Below are positions 38,101 to 47,923 of a DNA stretch of 64,000 bases, in pieces; position 1 is the first letter of the stretch; each line of letters starts with the position of its first letter. The translations under genes and the position numbers were made by a program. The DNA is taken from assembly GCF_905220365.1 (NCBI RefSeq), contig NC_061154.1, positions 11,284,001-11,348,000 of the forward strand. Direction: 5' to 3'. This DNA is from Vanessa cardui (Eukaryota > Arthropoda > Insecta > Lepidoptera > Nymphalidae). A model generated the notes under the pieces. The model made no database searches and was not told where the DNA came from. It worked only from the letters and a program-made list of their open reading frames with translations.

Positions 38101-41100
38101 CACAGAAAATCGTTCGAATTATGTTTGCATAGAGGATGAGTTAACTCTGATTTCCTCAAACGGGTAAATCATATTTGCAGCGGATTATCATAACGTGATA
38201 CACATACCATATGGCAGTTGAATTATGCGTCTGTCCACATTACTGTTAATATATCTGCCATTATTCAGCAAGCACTGGAGAATTGGTTACTTGACCAACT
38301 ATAAAGACCTATTATCGACATATGAATGCGACTGTACTTTTATCTTATTATCTTCTGAAAAAAAATCTTTTAATTATTTTTCTAATACAACATGACTTTC
38401 AGCATTTGAAGGCGTTACCTCAACGAATGTATTGAAACAGACTCATCATCAATTAAAGCGAATAAAATTTAGCACTACAACGCGCAACCTATAATGATGC
38501 AATTTGTCCGACATTATATAAACAACCTATGCTGATGAATACTTAAAATTAAATCTTAAGTAGTAACATTACAAACTCTTAAGTAGTAACAATGAACACC
38601 TTGGCGTTTTGTTAAAACCTGTGGAACCTCTGCCCAGCAGGACAACGTGCTATTACTGAACTGTACTATACTGCATAGTTGTTATTTAGGTACCTGGATT
38701 CAATTCCCTATATGTCGAATCACCATAAGCGTTTATAAGGGCTTGAAAACCTTTTGTAAATTTGTTAGTACGATGAAATGTTGGTGGTTCGTCGGCATCA
38801 TCAGATTTCAATAAAAACGACTCAACATTCGTACCAGCTCTCACCTAAAACAAAAACGTTATAATAAATGCTTATAACAAAAACATAATACCTATATTTA
38901 AACACATTAATAATGTGGTATGTTTTCGACTGCTGGTGATCATTATTGGATACAATAATTACCGAAACCCGTGATAAAATGTCTTCAACTTTTGGGAGAT
39001 CCATATCTGGCACCCAACACTGACCGATAAGACATTTTCTTGTTATATCCAAAGTGAACATGTTCATTGTGTGATAGATTGCTTTAGACTTTCTTATTTG
39101 AACCATCCATGTCTCCCATTGCTTGCTAACGGCTCGGAGTGCTTTGCATCGATAGTATTTTGATTTGCTCATTACCTAAAATTACCAGTCTCAATTATAA
39201 TACAGAAAAAAAAGACAAATGTGTTTAAGAAATATTTATTTCGTATTATATTAGTTAGATATTTATCTAACTACATAGAAAAGGCAAAATTAATATTAAC
39301 ATTTCTCCCGACTACTGGCACGTTAGACTTTTAATGAACTAATTAAGAAGTACAACTGTCAAAAAATCTTTTTCATATTCCCTCTTTATGACGAGTAATG
39401 AATAGATTTTTTTTTCTTTATTAATGTCGATCTACATTTTAAATAAAGACCTATATAGGTTTTCTTTAGTGTCGAAATTTAAAATAAATTTTTAAATCTA
39501 TATAGTTATTTATTTTAAGGCGTGAACTATACGAGGCTAGCTCTCTTGCATTTTTTAGTGACATAAAGTACGTCACTCTTCGCGACACATAAAATGCTGA
39601 ATGTCACGTCGATTCGTCTGTGCTGGAAAAAAGGCCAAACCAACAAAGACGTTTTAAAGTTATTTTCACTATACTTACTAATATTATAAGTTTGATAATA
39701 TTAGTACGGATAGTAATAAAAATAGTTCTATTTGTTATATTTGAAGATTTAGGAAATTTCAACGAAAAAGTATCTAAACAAACTATTCTAAATTAGACAA
39801 AAGCCTGTTGTTTTAAAAGTTTTAAGAACTGGAAGCAGTTTGAAATAGAACTTCTGTCTTAATCTAAGCTACTAAACGGAAAGTTCTGATTACAGTGTTC
39901 AAAACATTATTTTTATAGATTTTTCTTTTATCGTGTCCGATATTATTTTGATTTAATATCTATTGTACCAGAAGGCTTTTTTTCTTGTCTACATCACAGT
40001 TAGAACTGGATTCCACTTTAAATTACCTTCCCTATGTCATCTGGAAACTTCTTTATTATTATTTGCGATACTTAAGAATAGATTAACTAACCCTTTCCAA
40101 ATCATCAATCCTCAAGTCTAACTGCACCATCATGTCCATCCGCTCGTTATAATTTTGGGGACAAGAATATAGGTTGACATGAAATCCACTGCAAACCTTC
40201 TCTAGTCGAGCGCTAATCTGTTCCCCTTGACATATGGCTAAAAACGCCACCTTCCGAATATCCTGGCCCTGGGGATTTAAATAAAAAAAAAACATTAAAA
40301 AAACGCGTACGCACGAGATTTACCTATACAAATGAATGCTGATAATTCAGCGCAAACGAGCGCAAAGACTAACAGTGATCCAAAAAATAATGCCTGAGAT
40401 TTACAACGTTGAATTTTGTATCAAATTGCATTTAAATGTAAAAATTAGAGCGCAATTCCTTTCTCCTTTCCTTTGTTCAATGAATTGAAGTTAAACATTA
40501 ATTTAATATTACAAATAACAATTTTTGTTGCTTAAGAAAAAAATAAAAACACGAAATTCCATTCAGCCAAGAAATTTACCAATTTTTTTTATGAATTGAT
40601 TTATGAAATATTTATTTGTATACGCATTGCGTATATTGGAATATTGCATTGTGGCGTCGATATAAAAATGTTAATTATCAATTAATTTCAAAAACATACA
40701 CTTTGTAAAATATTGCTATGCATGTATATTCCTTATCACGCGATAACTATTCAGCGGGTAAAGCGAAATCCATAACCAATGTTATTCAACTCTCTGCAAA
40801 TATTCAATATAATATACCAGTAACTCAGCTATGCGCATACTATGAACGAGCTTATTTGATAAGTTTCAAATGCCATCAAAACCGTTTCGCTCTATATCAC
40901 GAGCGGAAAATCGGAAACATTATGAACACACATTACTGAGTATCACGAACAAAAGTGATATTCGTATTATATGACTTCAATATTTGATATCAATATAAAA
41001 AAAAACAATCGTTAAAATATAATTTTAATCAGACCGTCAAATAAAAACGACTTCAAATCAATAACAAAAGAAAACGAATTAAATAAAATATCGTAACAGT

Positions 41101-44100
41101 ACCGAAAGGTACAGTTGACAGATGTTCGGTCAAGGTACAAGAAAGAGTAAATGTTAGATGTAACATTGCTTAAATTTATTTTTAATTTCGAGCAACACAA
41201 AGTTATTAATGGCATAAATGCGTTATGTCGCAGGTACACAACGTTCAATTTATGCAAAATTGAATTTCAATGGAGGCATCGTGTAATTGCTTTATAGACT
41301 GTGACCCCATACACATCAGTTTTCTCATTTGACTTTGCTTTAATATTTCCTCATAAACTTCAAATACAAGAACCATACACACCTCAAATAGGATGTGTGT
41401 TCATCCGACGCATTCGTTAAAGAACAATGAAGTAAAAAAACCTTTTATAAATTTTTAATAAAAGCAGGAAATTTGTTAGTAGATGGCTTCAAAAGTAAAT
41501 AAGGTTTCACGGTATAATAATATTGTTTACAGCTCATACCTATGAATATAAACAGCAAATATTCATAAGGAATCTATGTTTTGGAGTAATTGATGAACGC
41601 TTAAAATTAGCTGCACGTGAATACAATTTTCACAAACATATAAATAATTTAAACTTCTTACTGTTTGCGGATCTTGTAGTATAGCGTCCTGTGTCGCTCG
41701 CCTATAATAGATGTTTCCGTGAGACACTCTCCACAGCATCATTTCAAAAGGAAAACTTCGGCTACGTTTAACAACGCCTGTTATGACAAAGAGTCGGCCC
41801 AGTAAGCCTGTGTCACCACCAGCAGACCTAGAATTAAAAAAAAAAAAATATTCTCGACAATGAATGCATTGTCGAGAATATTAAAAAGTTAGCAAAAATA
41901 TGCATAAACAACGAATCAACTATTACTTCTAATACTCTGAGGCTGGGGTTGTAGCTACATTAATCAGTATATGCTATTTTTATCAACCACAAAGGTTTTA
42001 ATATATAATCTATACATATAATAAAATTGGAGTGTCTGTTTGTAATATTAAAATGGGCTATTTTAATATTACAAACAGACACTCCAATTTTTTACTCAAT
42101 CCATATTTATTTATACACGGAACATATGACAAAGTAATATTTTTACTGACTGTTTGTTCCGGCTTATCTTTAGAACGGCTGGACGATTTTGACGGGACTT
42201 TCACTGGTAGATAACTTAAATAATAAGGAGTCCACTACAATAGTAATATTCTTTTTTGTTAAATTCAATCGAGTACAAGTTTGCGGTCACAGCTAGTATA
42301 TAATATTATTATATATAAAGCAGCACTTCACAGCTTAACGACTCTCAGCTTTAAATTCAGACTATTAACGAGGAAAGCGTGATTTCCTATTCTTGTATCG
42401 CATATTGATAAAATACCTGCCAAATATAGATTCCTCCGTGATATCTGACTGGCCCAGCATCGGACCAATGTGATTTAAAACGTAACTCATTTCCGTCAGC
42501 TCTAAGTAATTTCTTAATAGCGTCGTCTGATTCTCCGACATACTTAAAACGTCGTTTTCCCATTTTTCGAGTATATTCTAAGAAAAAAAAATAGTGTTAA
42601 CAAACCTCTTTTACTTGTATTTATTGCTTGTAAAACTGAAATAATATATCTATTGTTCATTTATTATATCTTACTTCTAGGGGGGCCATTTCATGAAGTG
42701 GTATAGCCTTTGGAGTAATGGTATTGTATTCGATAACATCGATCTTGTCCCTAAGCATCTCCCCTTCCATGTAAAGGAGCTTGCGTTCCATCTCAACGCA
42801 TCGGCACAGTTCCGTAACAAAGTTCCTTTGAAACGGTTTTACATCCGGTGTCATCTATAAATAAAAGTAACAAAGCTTTGTAAAAATATATTCTTATTAG
42901 TAAATATCATATGTAATTCGCTTTATTTGTTTTATTTTTTATAAATATAGCATGCATTTATGTAACAGATTATTATTAATATAATGGATGTTATTGATAG
43001 TCAACAATTAAACCAAGTAAATAGAACACGGTGATTATTTTATTTAATAACGAATATAAACAAAATCATTTATCCATATGAATTTTATTAAGTTATGGCA
43101 ACAGAAATTATCTACTGGATCGTTATTACAATTCATTTAATTATTACAATATTTTACATATCACAATTTATACTTTCATTACTTAGCGTAAAAAATATAA
43201 TCCGACGGTAGGTACCGATTTTTCGAACGTAACAAATAATTATGCTTTCAAACTCTGATGTGACGAACTTAGACATTCGTAACGTGAAAATATTTAAATC
43301 TATACAAATTCTTCGAAATTATCGCAATTAGGGCAAACGATCGAAATAAACTTTCCGCGAATTAAATAGAATAGAAAAGATAAAAAATGATTTTATTACA
43401 ATGAAAAAATTATGTTGAACCAAATATTTTCAAACTTCCAAATTATTATTTATGCGACGCTGAACATTATATAAATTGTCTTATAATACGAGATAATGAT
43501 GATGTCTAGTCTACGAACTATTAGTCTAAAGATTTGTAATGTTTTTATAGTTCTCAAGTTACGAAATGAATAATGTCAGTATCAATAAGTTTCATAAACT
43601 CAACATTTTTTTTTCTTTAAATGTATGTTAATATTTTAAAATGAATTTTTATTCTATATATATCTTACTAATATCATATTTAATAATATTAGTAAGATAT
43701 AAAATTGTATGATACCTTAGTACAGTAAGGTTTTATTTCACTTAATTTGAATACAAACCCTAAATTTGTATGTAACAGTATATAACTAGCAAATTGTCCG
43801 ACTATCGATACATCTATATAGCCGAACGTTCAATGAACAAATCGCCCACTTCATATAAAACAGCATAAAATACTTTGATTTGTTTTTAAGATAAATGCTT
43901 ATATACAATATTATATTTGTAATCGGCAAATGGATCACAGGTTTGGTGTAGTCTTAATCTCTATTTTTTTAATGCAAATTTCTTTTGCTTTATTAAGTAA
44001 ATATTTTATAAATATTGACTAGTGTTCAAGCCTAAGGTTAACGTATCATATAATACACCATTAGAACTCGAAAAGAGTTATACTGTGGTATACGAGGTCA

Positions 44101-47100
44101 GGCTCGTTTAGTATACGAAATACACGTTAGTGCTGGCATTCGGACAAAACTTCGAGAGAACTAAAGTGCTCACCGAACTCGGGATCAACATAATCGTCGG
44201 CAAGAGATCGGAAGCGGTATCGTTCCAAGAACTGCCGAAGGGCAGAAAACCAAATTCGCGTTACGTATAGTGTACAAGTACATGACCTACATACTCCTCA
44301 GCCTGGATCATACTGGGGCTTCAAAGAACCCTTCAAATGCCTAATTTTTCATATCGAGAAGATAGCAGTTACCATACACACTACTGCAGGAGACCGACTT
44401 AATAAGTTCGTCGCCCCTATGCCGGTGTCATGTTATTCAATAGCCATCTACGGTGTGTTCGATTGGTCCTTAAAAATTAGTCAGTTTGATTTAAATCGTA
44501 TATTTGATTGTAAACAATTTATCTAATGATTTTCTTAAAAGCTCTTAACGCTCAAAAATGAAGACTCGTGACAGGTTCTAGTTTGTGGTGCCATCGTGGA
44601 TGAACGGAGACCCCATTTTGGAACAACTTCATTGCACGGTCTAACCTAACACCGAACGGCATCTTTGCTTATCTGCGTTCAAAAATAAAACAAAACATAT
44701 AGTAGTGCTCTCCGATACTTTCGTATACGACATGGTCGAGTCTTTTAGGAAGATTTCCTTTGTGTTGTATAGGAACGAGCCTGTACGGTAACTGGGTTAG
44801 GTTATTAAACGTGACCTTTCGAAGCGCTTTGTAAAAAACTAAATCGAATTGGTTAGAGCGTCAATATCGCAATACTTTTCTTTATTGCCAATGTAATATG
44901 GGGAGGCCGTTGCTACGATATGCGCGTAATATAATAGGTGTACAAATAAGTTTTGAGGGGTTTACAAAAGATGGTATAACTAGTACTACATTGCATTGAA
45001 CTATCTTGAAACTTGTTTATTCATGTTAAAACGTGTCCATTTTCCTATCGTAGGAACATTTACTTCGTTGAAGTGTAAACGACAGGCATTTTTGAGCCCC
45101 AACAATGTCAACTTTTGTGCCAACTAAACAGCATTTGCGGGAAGCGCTGCTTTTTTGTTTCAACTTAAAGAAAAGTGCAGCTGAAGGGCATCAACAGCTA
45201 TGTGAAGCATATGGAGAGCATGCTCCATCAATAAAAACATGCGAATATTGGTTCCGACGTTTTAAAAATGGTGACTTTGACATCAGTGACAAAGAACGCG
45301 AAGGACGGCCAGTAAAGTTTGAAGGCGCTGAGTTAAAGGCATTATTGGACCAAGATTCATGCCAAACTCAAGAGGAATTTGCTAAAACCTTGGGAGTGAC
45401 TCAACAAACGGTTTCAAGCCGTCTCCAGGCATTAGGTATGGTGCAAAAAGAAGGACATTGGGTTCCGCACGAACTCAAACCGAGAGACGTCGAACGCCGT
45501 TTTTTCACGTGCGAACAACTGCTCCAAAGACAAAACCGGAAGAGTTTTTTGCATCGAATAGTGACAGGAGATGAAAAGTGGATCAAGTACGACAATCCAA
45601 AGCGCAGAAAATCCTGGGGTAAGCCCGGCCATACCTCAACTTTAACGGCCAAACCCAATATTCATGGCAAGAAGATAATGCTGTGCATCTGGTGGGATCA
45701 ACTTGGAGTTATCTACTATGAGCTACTCCAGCCTAACGAAACTATCACTGGGGAACGTTATCGACAGCAATTGATGCAATTGAGTCGAACATTAAAGCTG
45801 AAACGCCCCCAATATGTCAAAAGACATGACAAAGTCATCTTTCAGCACGATAACGCTCGGCCACATGTTGCTAAAGTTGTCAAGGAAACTTTAGAGGCAC
45901 TGAACTGGGATGTCCTACCACACCCGCCATATTCGCCAGACATTGCTCCTTCGGATTACCACTTGTTCCGGTCCATGGCTTATGCACTGTCTGAGCAGCA
46001 CTTTACTTCTCACGAAGATTTGAAAACTTGGCTTGATTATTGGATCGCCTCAAAAGATGAGGATTTTTTTAAACGCGGTATCCGTATGCTACCTGAAAGA
46101 TGGGCAAAGGTAATACAAAGCGACGGGCAATATTTTGAATAATATACACTGTACCAGTTTTTCTAAATAAACATTCAAAATTAAGAAAAAAACCCTTAAA
46201 ACTTATATGTACACATAATACATGACACGTAACAGCGTATGGCGCGAACTCTCCACGGCACCTGTCGTATTGGCGTCTCTGATTTTAGTAAATAGAGTTT
46301 TGACCAATGAAGAGCCAAAATTAGTTCCACTCATATTCTTTTACGTATTTTATTTTAATGACTTAATTTTGATGTGCGTAAAACAAGAGACCGCCCAACC
46401 GTTTTTACAATGTCTTCGTTAAACTGTTAATATTAACAAAGTTATTACAATTTAGAAATGGTAATTTATCAGACAATCGATTGTTATTATTATTGATCCA
46501 GTAATTACTAAAAGAAAAACAATGTAAACACGTATTTTGGCGAATTATAACCAAATCTTTTAGATATATCCTGCTAAACAAATTTTTCTATTTACAATAC
46601 CAAGAATAGCAACTCAAACGGAATTGAAAAAAAAAACAATTTTCTATCACTCGTAAAGTAATCGGCATTTTAAAAAACAAATATAAAATCTTACTTACCA
46701 AACACATATTGATATATAAAATGAAAATAACATACAGACCAACTGAATAACCACGTCAAAATTCTAAACTCAATACGGGTGTGAAATTAAGTATCCTTGA
46801 AAAATCGGACAGACAAAAAACTAACAGTTGTGTAAAACCGCCGACGAGCAAATGAAATGTTAACTAAGCTGGGGATGTTTTACGCGTACATTTGTTTGTA
46901 CGCACACATATCCCGAATGGGCTTTTTATTGTAGAACAAAAGACGTTCGAAATTAACGACGGCTTTTATTTAAAAGACCAAACATGATTGAATATTAAAC
47001 ACGCACCCTAAAAAAATGCACCAAATACAATAGTATGTTTGTTGTATTAAGGAAAAGTAATGAAAATTATAAATATAGCTGAAAGTAGGGTAAATATTTC

Positions 47101-47923
47101 GTTCGTTATGTACCTAATGCTTATAATAATATCAGTCTCAGTCATTCTGTAAGACAGGATACAGTTATGTACACGAATATAATTTATTTATCTGATGCAG
47201 TCCTTGAGGTTCCGACCGTTTGAAAAATCCGTCCATACTATAAATTAAGAGAGAAAGAAACGACGAATTTTCGTATACTTCCTTTCTGTTAATAATTCAT
47301 CACGTACTTAGTGGCGAAACAAAGTACCGTAAGACAGCTAACATTTTTCTACTAGACAACATTGGTACAGCCATGATTAAATAACCTCCAAAGTTCTCAT
47401 TAAAAGCGGAAGCGAAGTCGTAGCCGAGATGGCCCAGTCGAGATGGCCCAGTGGTTAGAACACGTGCATCTTAACCGATGATTGCGGGTTCAAACCCAGG
47501 CAAGCACAGCTGTTTCATGTGCTTAATTTGTCTTTATAATTCATCTCGTGCTCAGTAGTGAAGGAAAACATCGTGAGGAAACCTGCATGTGACAAATTTC
47601 ATAGAAATTCTGCCACATGTGTACTCCACCAACCAGCATTGGAACAGCGTGGTGGAATATGTTCCTAACCTTCTCCTCAAAGGGAGAGGAGGTCTTTAGC
47701 CCAGCAATGGAAATATACAGGCTGTTGTTGTAGCCACACAAAGAACTGTTTCAGTTTTTGTATATACATTGTGATTCCTTACTAAATATGTATATAATTA
47801 ACTTACATCCACGAATTGAGCGCATCCCATTTCACCCAAATGTCCCACTATTTCGAACGCTGTTTCGGGTTGAAGATACACGTCGCAAAATGTCATAGGA
47901 TCGCTTCTCAGCATGCAACCCAT
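29042..47923 (-). CDS. Vha100: V-type proton ATPase 116 kDa V0 subunit a, complete 15-exon gene
   Basis: V0 subunit a is the stator and proton half-channel subunit of the V-ATPase, which acidifies endomembrane compartments or the apical lumen. I rebuilt 15 exons by hand: 47807-47923, 42675-42854, 42417-42577, 41662-41827, 40092-40268, 38963-39175, 38694-38844, 35865-36026, 33656-33864, 33102-33211, 32226-32350, 31722-31957, 31341-31551, 30074-30248 and 29042-29174. All introns are GT-AG, all phases agree, and the 2526 coding nt give 841 aa, the usual family length. The soluble N-terminal half is residues 1 to about 388; the membrane half starts at YTIITFPFLFALMFGD. The YLRLWALSLAH motif carries Arg730 and His738, and LHTLRLHW carries Arg795 with Glu785 ten residues before. 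By alignment from memory these match yeast Vph1 R735, H743, R799 and E789. The N-terminus (MGCMLRSDPMTFCDVY) differs from the common MGSLFRSEEM form, so this may be a divergent paralogue. A splice acceptor just upstream of the ATG (exon edge near 47931) suggests a 5'UTR intron. The exact paralogue is not known. Confidence 0.95.
29205..29400 (+). repeat. Probable decayed element in V-ATPase 3' intron
   Basis: AATATCGTAAATGCGAAAGT, CTAACTGCTAAACCGATTTA and GAGAAAGAAGGAG are recurrent phrases of lepidopteran dispersed repeats. No termini were resolved. Confidence 0.4.
29815..29950 (-). repeat. Dispersed repeat family C, reverse copy in V-ATPase intron 14
   Basis: The reverse complement contains GGCGGACGAGGAAAAGAGGC, CACCTAATGGTACATGGTCA and AGTGGCGCTAAAATAACTAT, in family C order. 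Confidence 0.65.
30074..30248 (-). CDS. Vha100: Vha100 exon 14
   Basis: This 175-nt exon begins LSEMLWVMI and ends VVMEGLSAFLHTLRLHW, carrying Glu785 and Arg795. The last codon (W) is split with exon 15. Confidence 0.96.
30408..30683 (+). mobile_element. Helitron-like non-autonomous element F
   Basis: It starts TCTATACATATAATAAAATT and ends GGGCGAAGCTAG, inserted between A and T. TC start, CTAG end and A-T insertion fit Helitrons. The body includes TTGACGGGACTTTCACT. Located in V-ATPase intron 13. Copies at 42009 and 61870. Confidence 0.65.
31341..31551 (-). CDS. Vha100: Vha100 exon 13 (essential arginine)
   Basis: This 211-nt exon encodes GELMIHQAVHTIEFVLSTIS followed by HTASYLRLWALSLAHE. 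It includes Arg730, the equivalent of the essential half-channel arginine. It ends in phase 1 at GTAACT. Confidence 0.96.
31722..31957 (-). CDS. Vha100: Vha100 exon 12
   Basis: This 236-nt exon contains CAPLILILFIDMVLL, the FESQE motif, and IIGVICVPILLFGTPVYL. I placed the donor at GTAATG after EEAL, because reading on meets a stop six codons later. Confidence 0.92.
32226..32350 (-). CDS. Vha100: Vha100 exon 11
   Basis: This 125-nt exon contains YLQFIPQVLFLACLFMWLVT, a membrane helix conserved as F-PQ-LF---LFG. It ends in phase 1 with a GTAAGT donor. Confidence 0.94.
33102..33211 (-). CDS. Vha100: Vha100 exon 10
   Basis: This 110-nt exon contains NSLKMKMSIIIGIVHMMFGL, matching the family NS-KMK-SII-GV-HM-FG. 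It ends in phase 2 at a consensus GTAAGT donor. Confidence 0.95.
33656..33864 (-). CDS. Vha100: Vha100 exon 9
   Basis: This 209-nt exon contains RYVILMMGLFTLYTGFLYNV and FFSKSI, then the lumenal loop ending PYIFGVDPVWA. It returns the frame to phase 0. Confidence 0.95.
34015..34410 (+). repeat. Dispersed repeat family C interrupted by another repeat
   Basis: Family C sequence (CCTTGGGACATAAGATGAAA to CCCTTCAAAA) stops at 34088 and resumes at about 34305 with AAAATGGAACTACAATACC, running to CAGACGGGCTCG. The intervening 34089-34304 holds a separate repeat, so this is a nested insertion inside intron 8 of the V-ATPase gene. Confidence 0.7.
34145..34304 (+). repeat. Dispersed repeat family D inserted in family C
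   Basis: TTCTTGCCAGTTCTTCGCGG, then GTAAATGCCTACTTGAATAA and AGT: the same repeat as at 4255-4450 in opposite orientation. It sits exactly in the gap of the family C copy. Confidence 0.7.
35865..36026 (-). CDS. Vha100: Vha100 exon 8 (first membrane segments)
   Basis: This 162-nt exon encodes GLYTIITFPFLFALMFGDVC followed by HGIILLAFAGWMV. It covers the start of the membrane domain at about residue 389. Phases are 1 in and 1 out. Confidence 0.95.
37500..37680 (-). mobile_element. tRNA-derived SINE, family B, in V-ATPase intron 7
   Basis: This aligns with the copy at 60-290: GATCCAATGTAA, CAGAAGTAACGA, CGCAAACACCCA-type and TACATCGACTCGGC blocks occur in the same order. The box B region is GGGCTCGATTTCC in minus sense. 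Confidence 0.7.
38694..38844 (-). CDS. Vha100: Vha100 exon 7
   Basis: This 151-nt exon contains PPTFHRTNKFTKGFQALINA and YGDSTYRELNP, the conserved junction between the soluble and membrane halves. It ends in phase 1 at GTACCT. Confidence 0.95.
38963..39175 (-). CDS. Vha100: Vha100 exon 6
   Basis: This 71-codon exon contains KSKAIYHTMNMFTLDITRKC and LIGQCWVPDMDL, highly characteristic of subunit a. Both boundaries are phase 0. Confidence 0.95.
40092..40268 (-). CDS. Vha100: Vha100 exon 5
   Basis: This 59-codon exon begins GQDIRKVAFLAICQGEQ and ends RIDDLER. It matches the family -K-VF-I-FQG-QL and YPCPE---ER----- RIDDL region. The acceptor is CCCCAG and the donor GTTAGT. Confidence 0.93.
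41662..41827 (-). CDS. Vha100: Vha100 exon 4
   Basis: This 166-nt exon contains FVITGVVKRSRSFPFEMMLW and RVSHGNIYYR, the counterpart of the family GVI-RER---FERMLWR--RGN motif. A TTCTAG acceptor and a GTAAGA donor bound it. Confidence 0.93.
41847..41882. repeat. Perfect 16-bp hairpin in V-ATPase intron 3
   Basis: AATATTCTCGACAATG and CATTGTCGAGAATATT pair around AATG, 20 bp upstream of exon 4 (gene sense), next to an A-run that is the exon 4 polypyrimidine tract. Confidence 0.9.
42009..42296 (+). mobile_element. Helitron-like element F with inverted duplication of its 5' end
   Basis: Same start (TCTATACATATAATAAAATT), body and CTAG end (42293-42296), between A and T. A perfect 32-bp inverted copy of the 5' region creates a hairpin: 42023-42054 pairs with 42060-42091 around a 5-nt loop. 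In V-ATPase intron 3. Confidence 0.7.
42417..42577 (-). CDS. Vha100: Vha100 exon 3
   Basis: This 161-nt exon runs from NILEKWENDV to SIFG and ends in phase 2. It includes the coiled-coil stretch with LRNYLELTEMSYVL typical of the cytosolic half. Confidence 0.92.
42675..42854 (-). CDS. Vha100: Vha100 exon 2
   Basis: This 180-nt exon encodes 60 residues in phase 0. It contains the family signature PDV-FQRNFV-E--RC-EMERKL, follows a TATAG acceptor and ends at a GTAAGA donor. Its first codon is ATG, but this is an internal methionine. Confidence 0.93.
43660..43700. repeat. 15-bp hairpin in V-ATPase intron 1
   Basis: ATATCTTACTAATAT and ATATTAGTAAGATAT are perfect complements 11 bp apart, resembling the ends of a lepidopteran short element (CTTACTAATATTATAA is also seen at 39673). 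Confidence 0.85.
43701..44933. other. Intron segment with unexplained GC-richer block
   Basis: From about 44040 to 44850 the sequence is richer in GC than the rest of intron 1 and contains short open runs such as FGQNFERTKVLTELGINIIV and VYKYMTYILLSLDHTGAS in different frames. It may be a decayed coding element. I cannot name it. Confidence 0.35.
44934..46218 (+). mobile_element. Complete mariner transposon, 1285 bp
   Basis: The element is bounded by TA dinucleotides at 44932-44933 and 46219-46220, the mariner target duplication. Imperfect terminal inverted repeats of about 28 bp share GTGTACAAATAAGTTTTGAG at the left with GTGTACATATAAGTTTTAAG at the right (reverse complement). It contains an uninterrupted transposase. 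It sits in intron 1 of the V-ATPase subunit a gene, in opposite orientation to that gene. Open frame, matched ends and size suggest a recent insertion. Confidence 0.95.
45105..46142 (+). CDS. Mariner transposase, intact 345 aa
   Basis: This is a DDD transposase that cuts and pastes the mariner at TA sites. An N-terminal paired-type helix-turn-helix region includes TCEYWFRRFKNGDFDISDKE, an EGRP linker follows at about residues 66-69, and a second HTH at about 88-112. The canonical WVPHEL motif is at residues 119-124. The catalytic triad is Asp156 (TGDEKW), Asp249 (QHDNARPH) and Asp284 (YSPDIAPSDYHLF), giving the DD34D spacing that defines mariner rather than Tc1 or maT. Length is normal and no stop or frameshift is seen, so the protein could be functional. 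The subfamily was not assigned. Confidence 0.97.
   Translation: MSTFVPTKQHLREALLFCFNLKKSAAEGHQQLCEAYGEHAPSIKTCEYWFRRFKNGDFDISDKEREGRPVKFEGAELKALLDQDSCQTQEEFAKTLGVTQQTVSSRLQALGMVQKEGHWVPHELKPRDVERRFFTCEQLLQRQNRKSFLHRIVTGDEKWIKYDNPKRRKSWGKPGHTSTLTAKPNIHGKKIMLCIWWDQLGVIYYELLQPNETITGERYRQQLMQLSRTLKLKRPQYVKRHDKVIFQHDNARPHVAKVVKETLEALNWDVLPHPPYSPDIAPSDYHLFRSMAYALSEQHFTSHEDLKTWLDYWIASKDEDFFKRGIRMLPERWAKVIQSDGQYFE
47425..47730 (+). mobile_element. SINE family A in V-ATPase intron 1, with duplicated head
   Basis: The copy is full length, with GTAGCC at 47420-47425 and 47730-47735 as a short flanking repeat. The first 14 bases, CGAGATGGCCCAGT, are tandemly duplicated at 47425-47438 and 47439-47452, next to the box A region. 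Confidence 0.88.
47807..47923 (-). CDS. Vha100: Vha100 coding exon 1 (N-terminus)
   Basis: This exon encodes residues 1-39, from MGCMLRSDPM to GCAQFVD, and ends in phase 0 at a GTAAGT donor. The start was chosen because the family begins with M-G, with the conserved LGE-G-QF-D pattern at its end. A TTTCTAG acceptor 8 bp before the ATG implies an upstream noncoding exon that I did not find. Confidence 0.9.

Noticed and set aside
45401..45658. Minus-strand open frames inside the mariner
   Set aside because: They are shadows of the transposase frame on the other strand.
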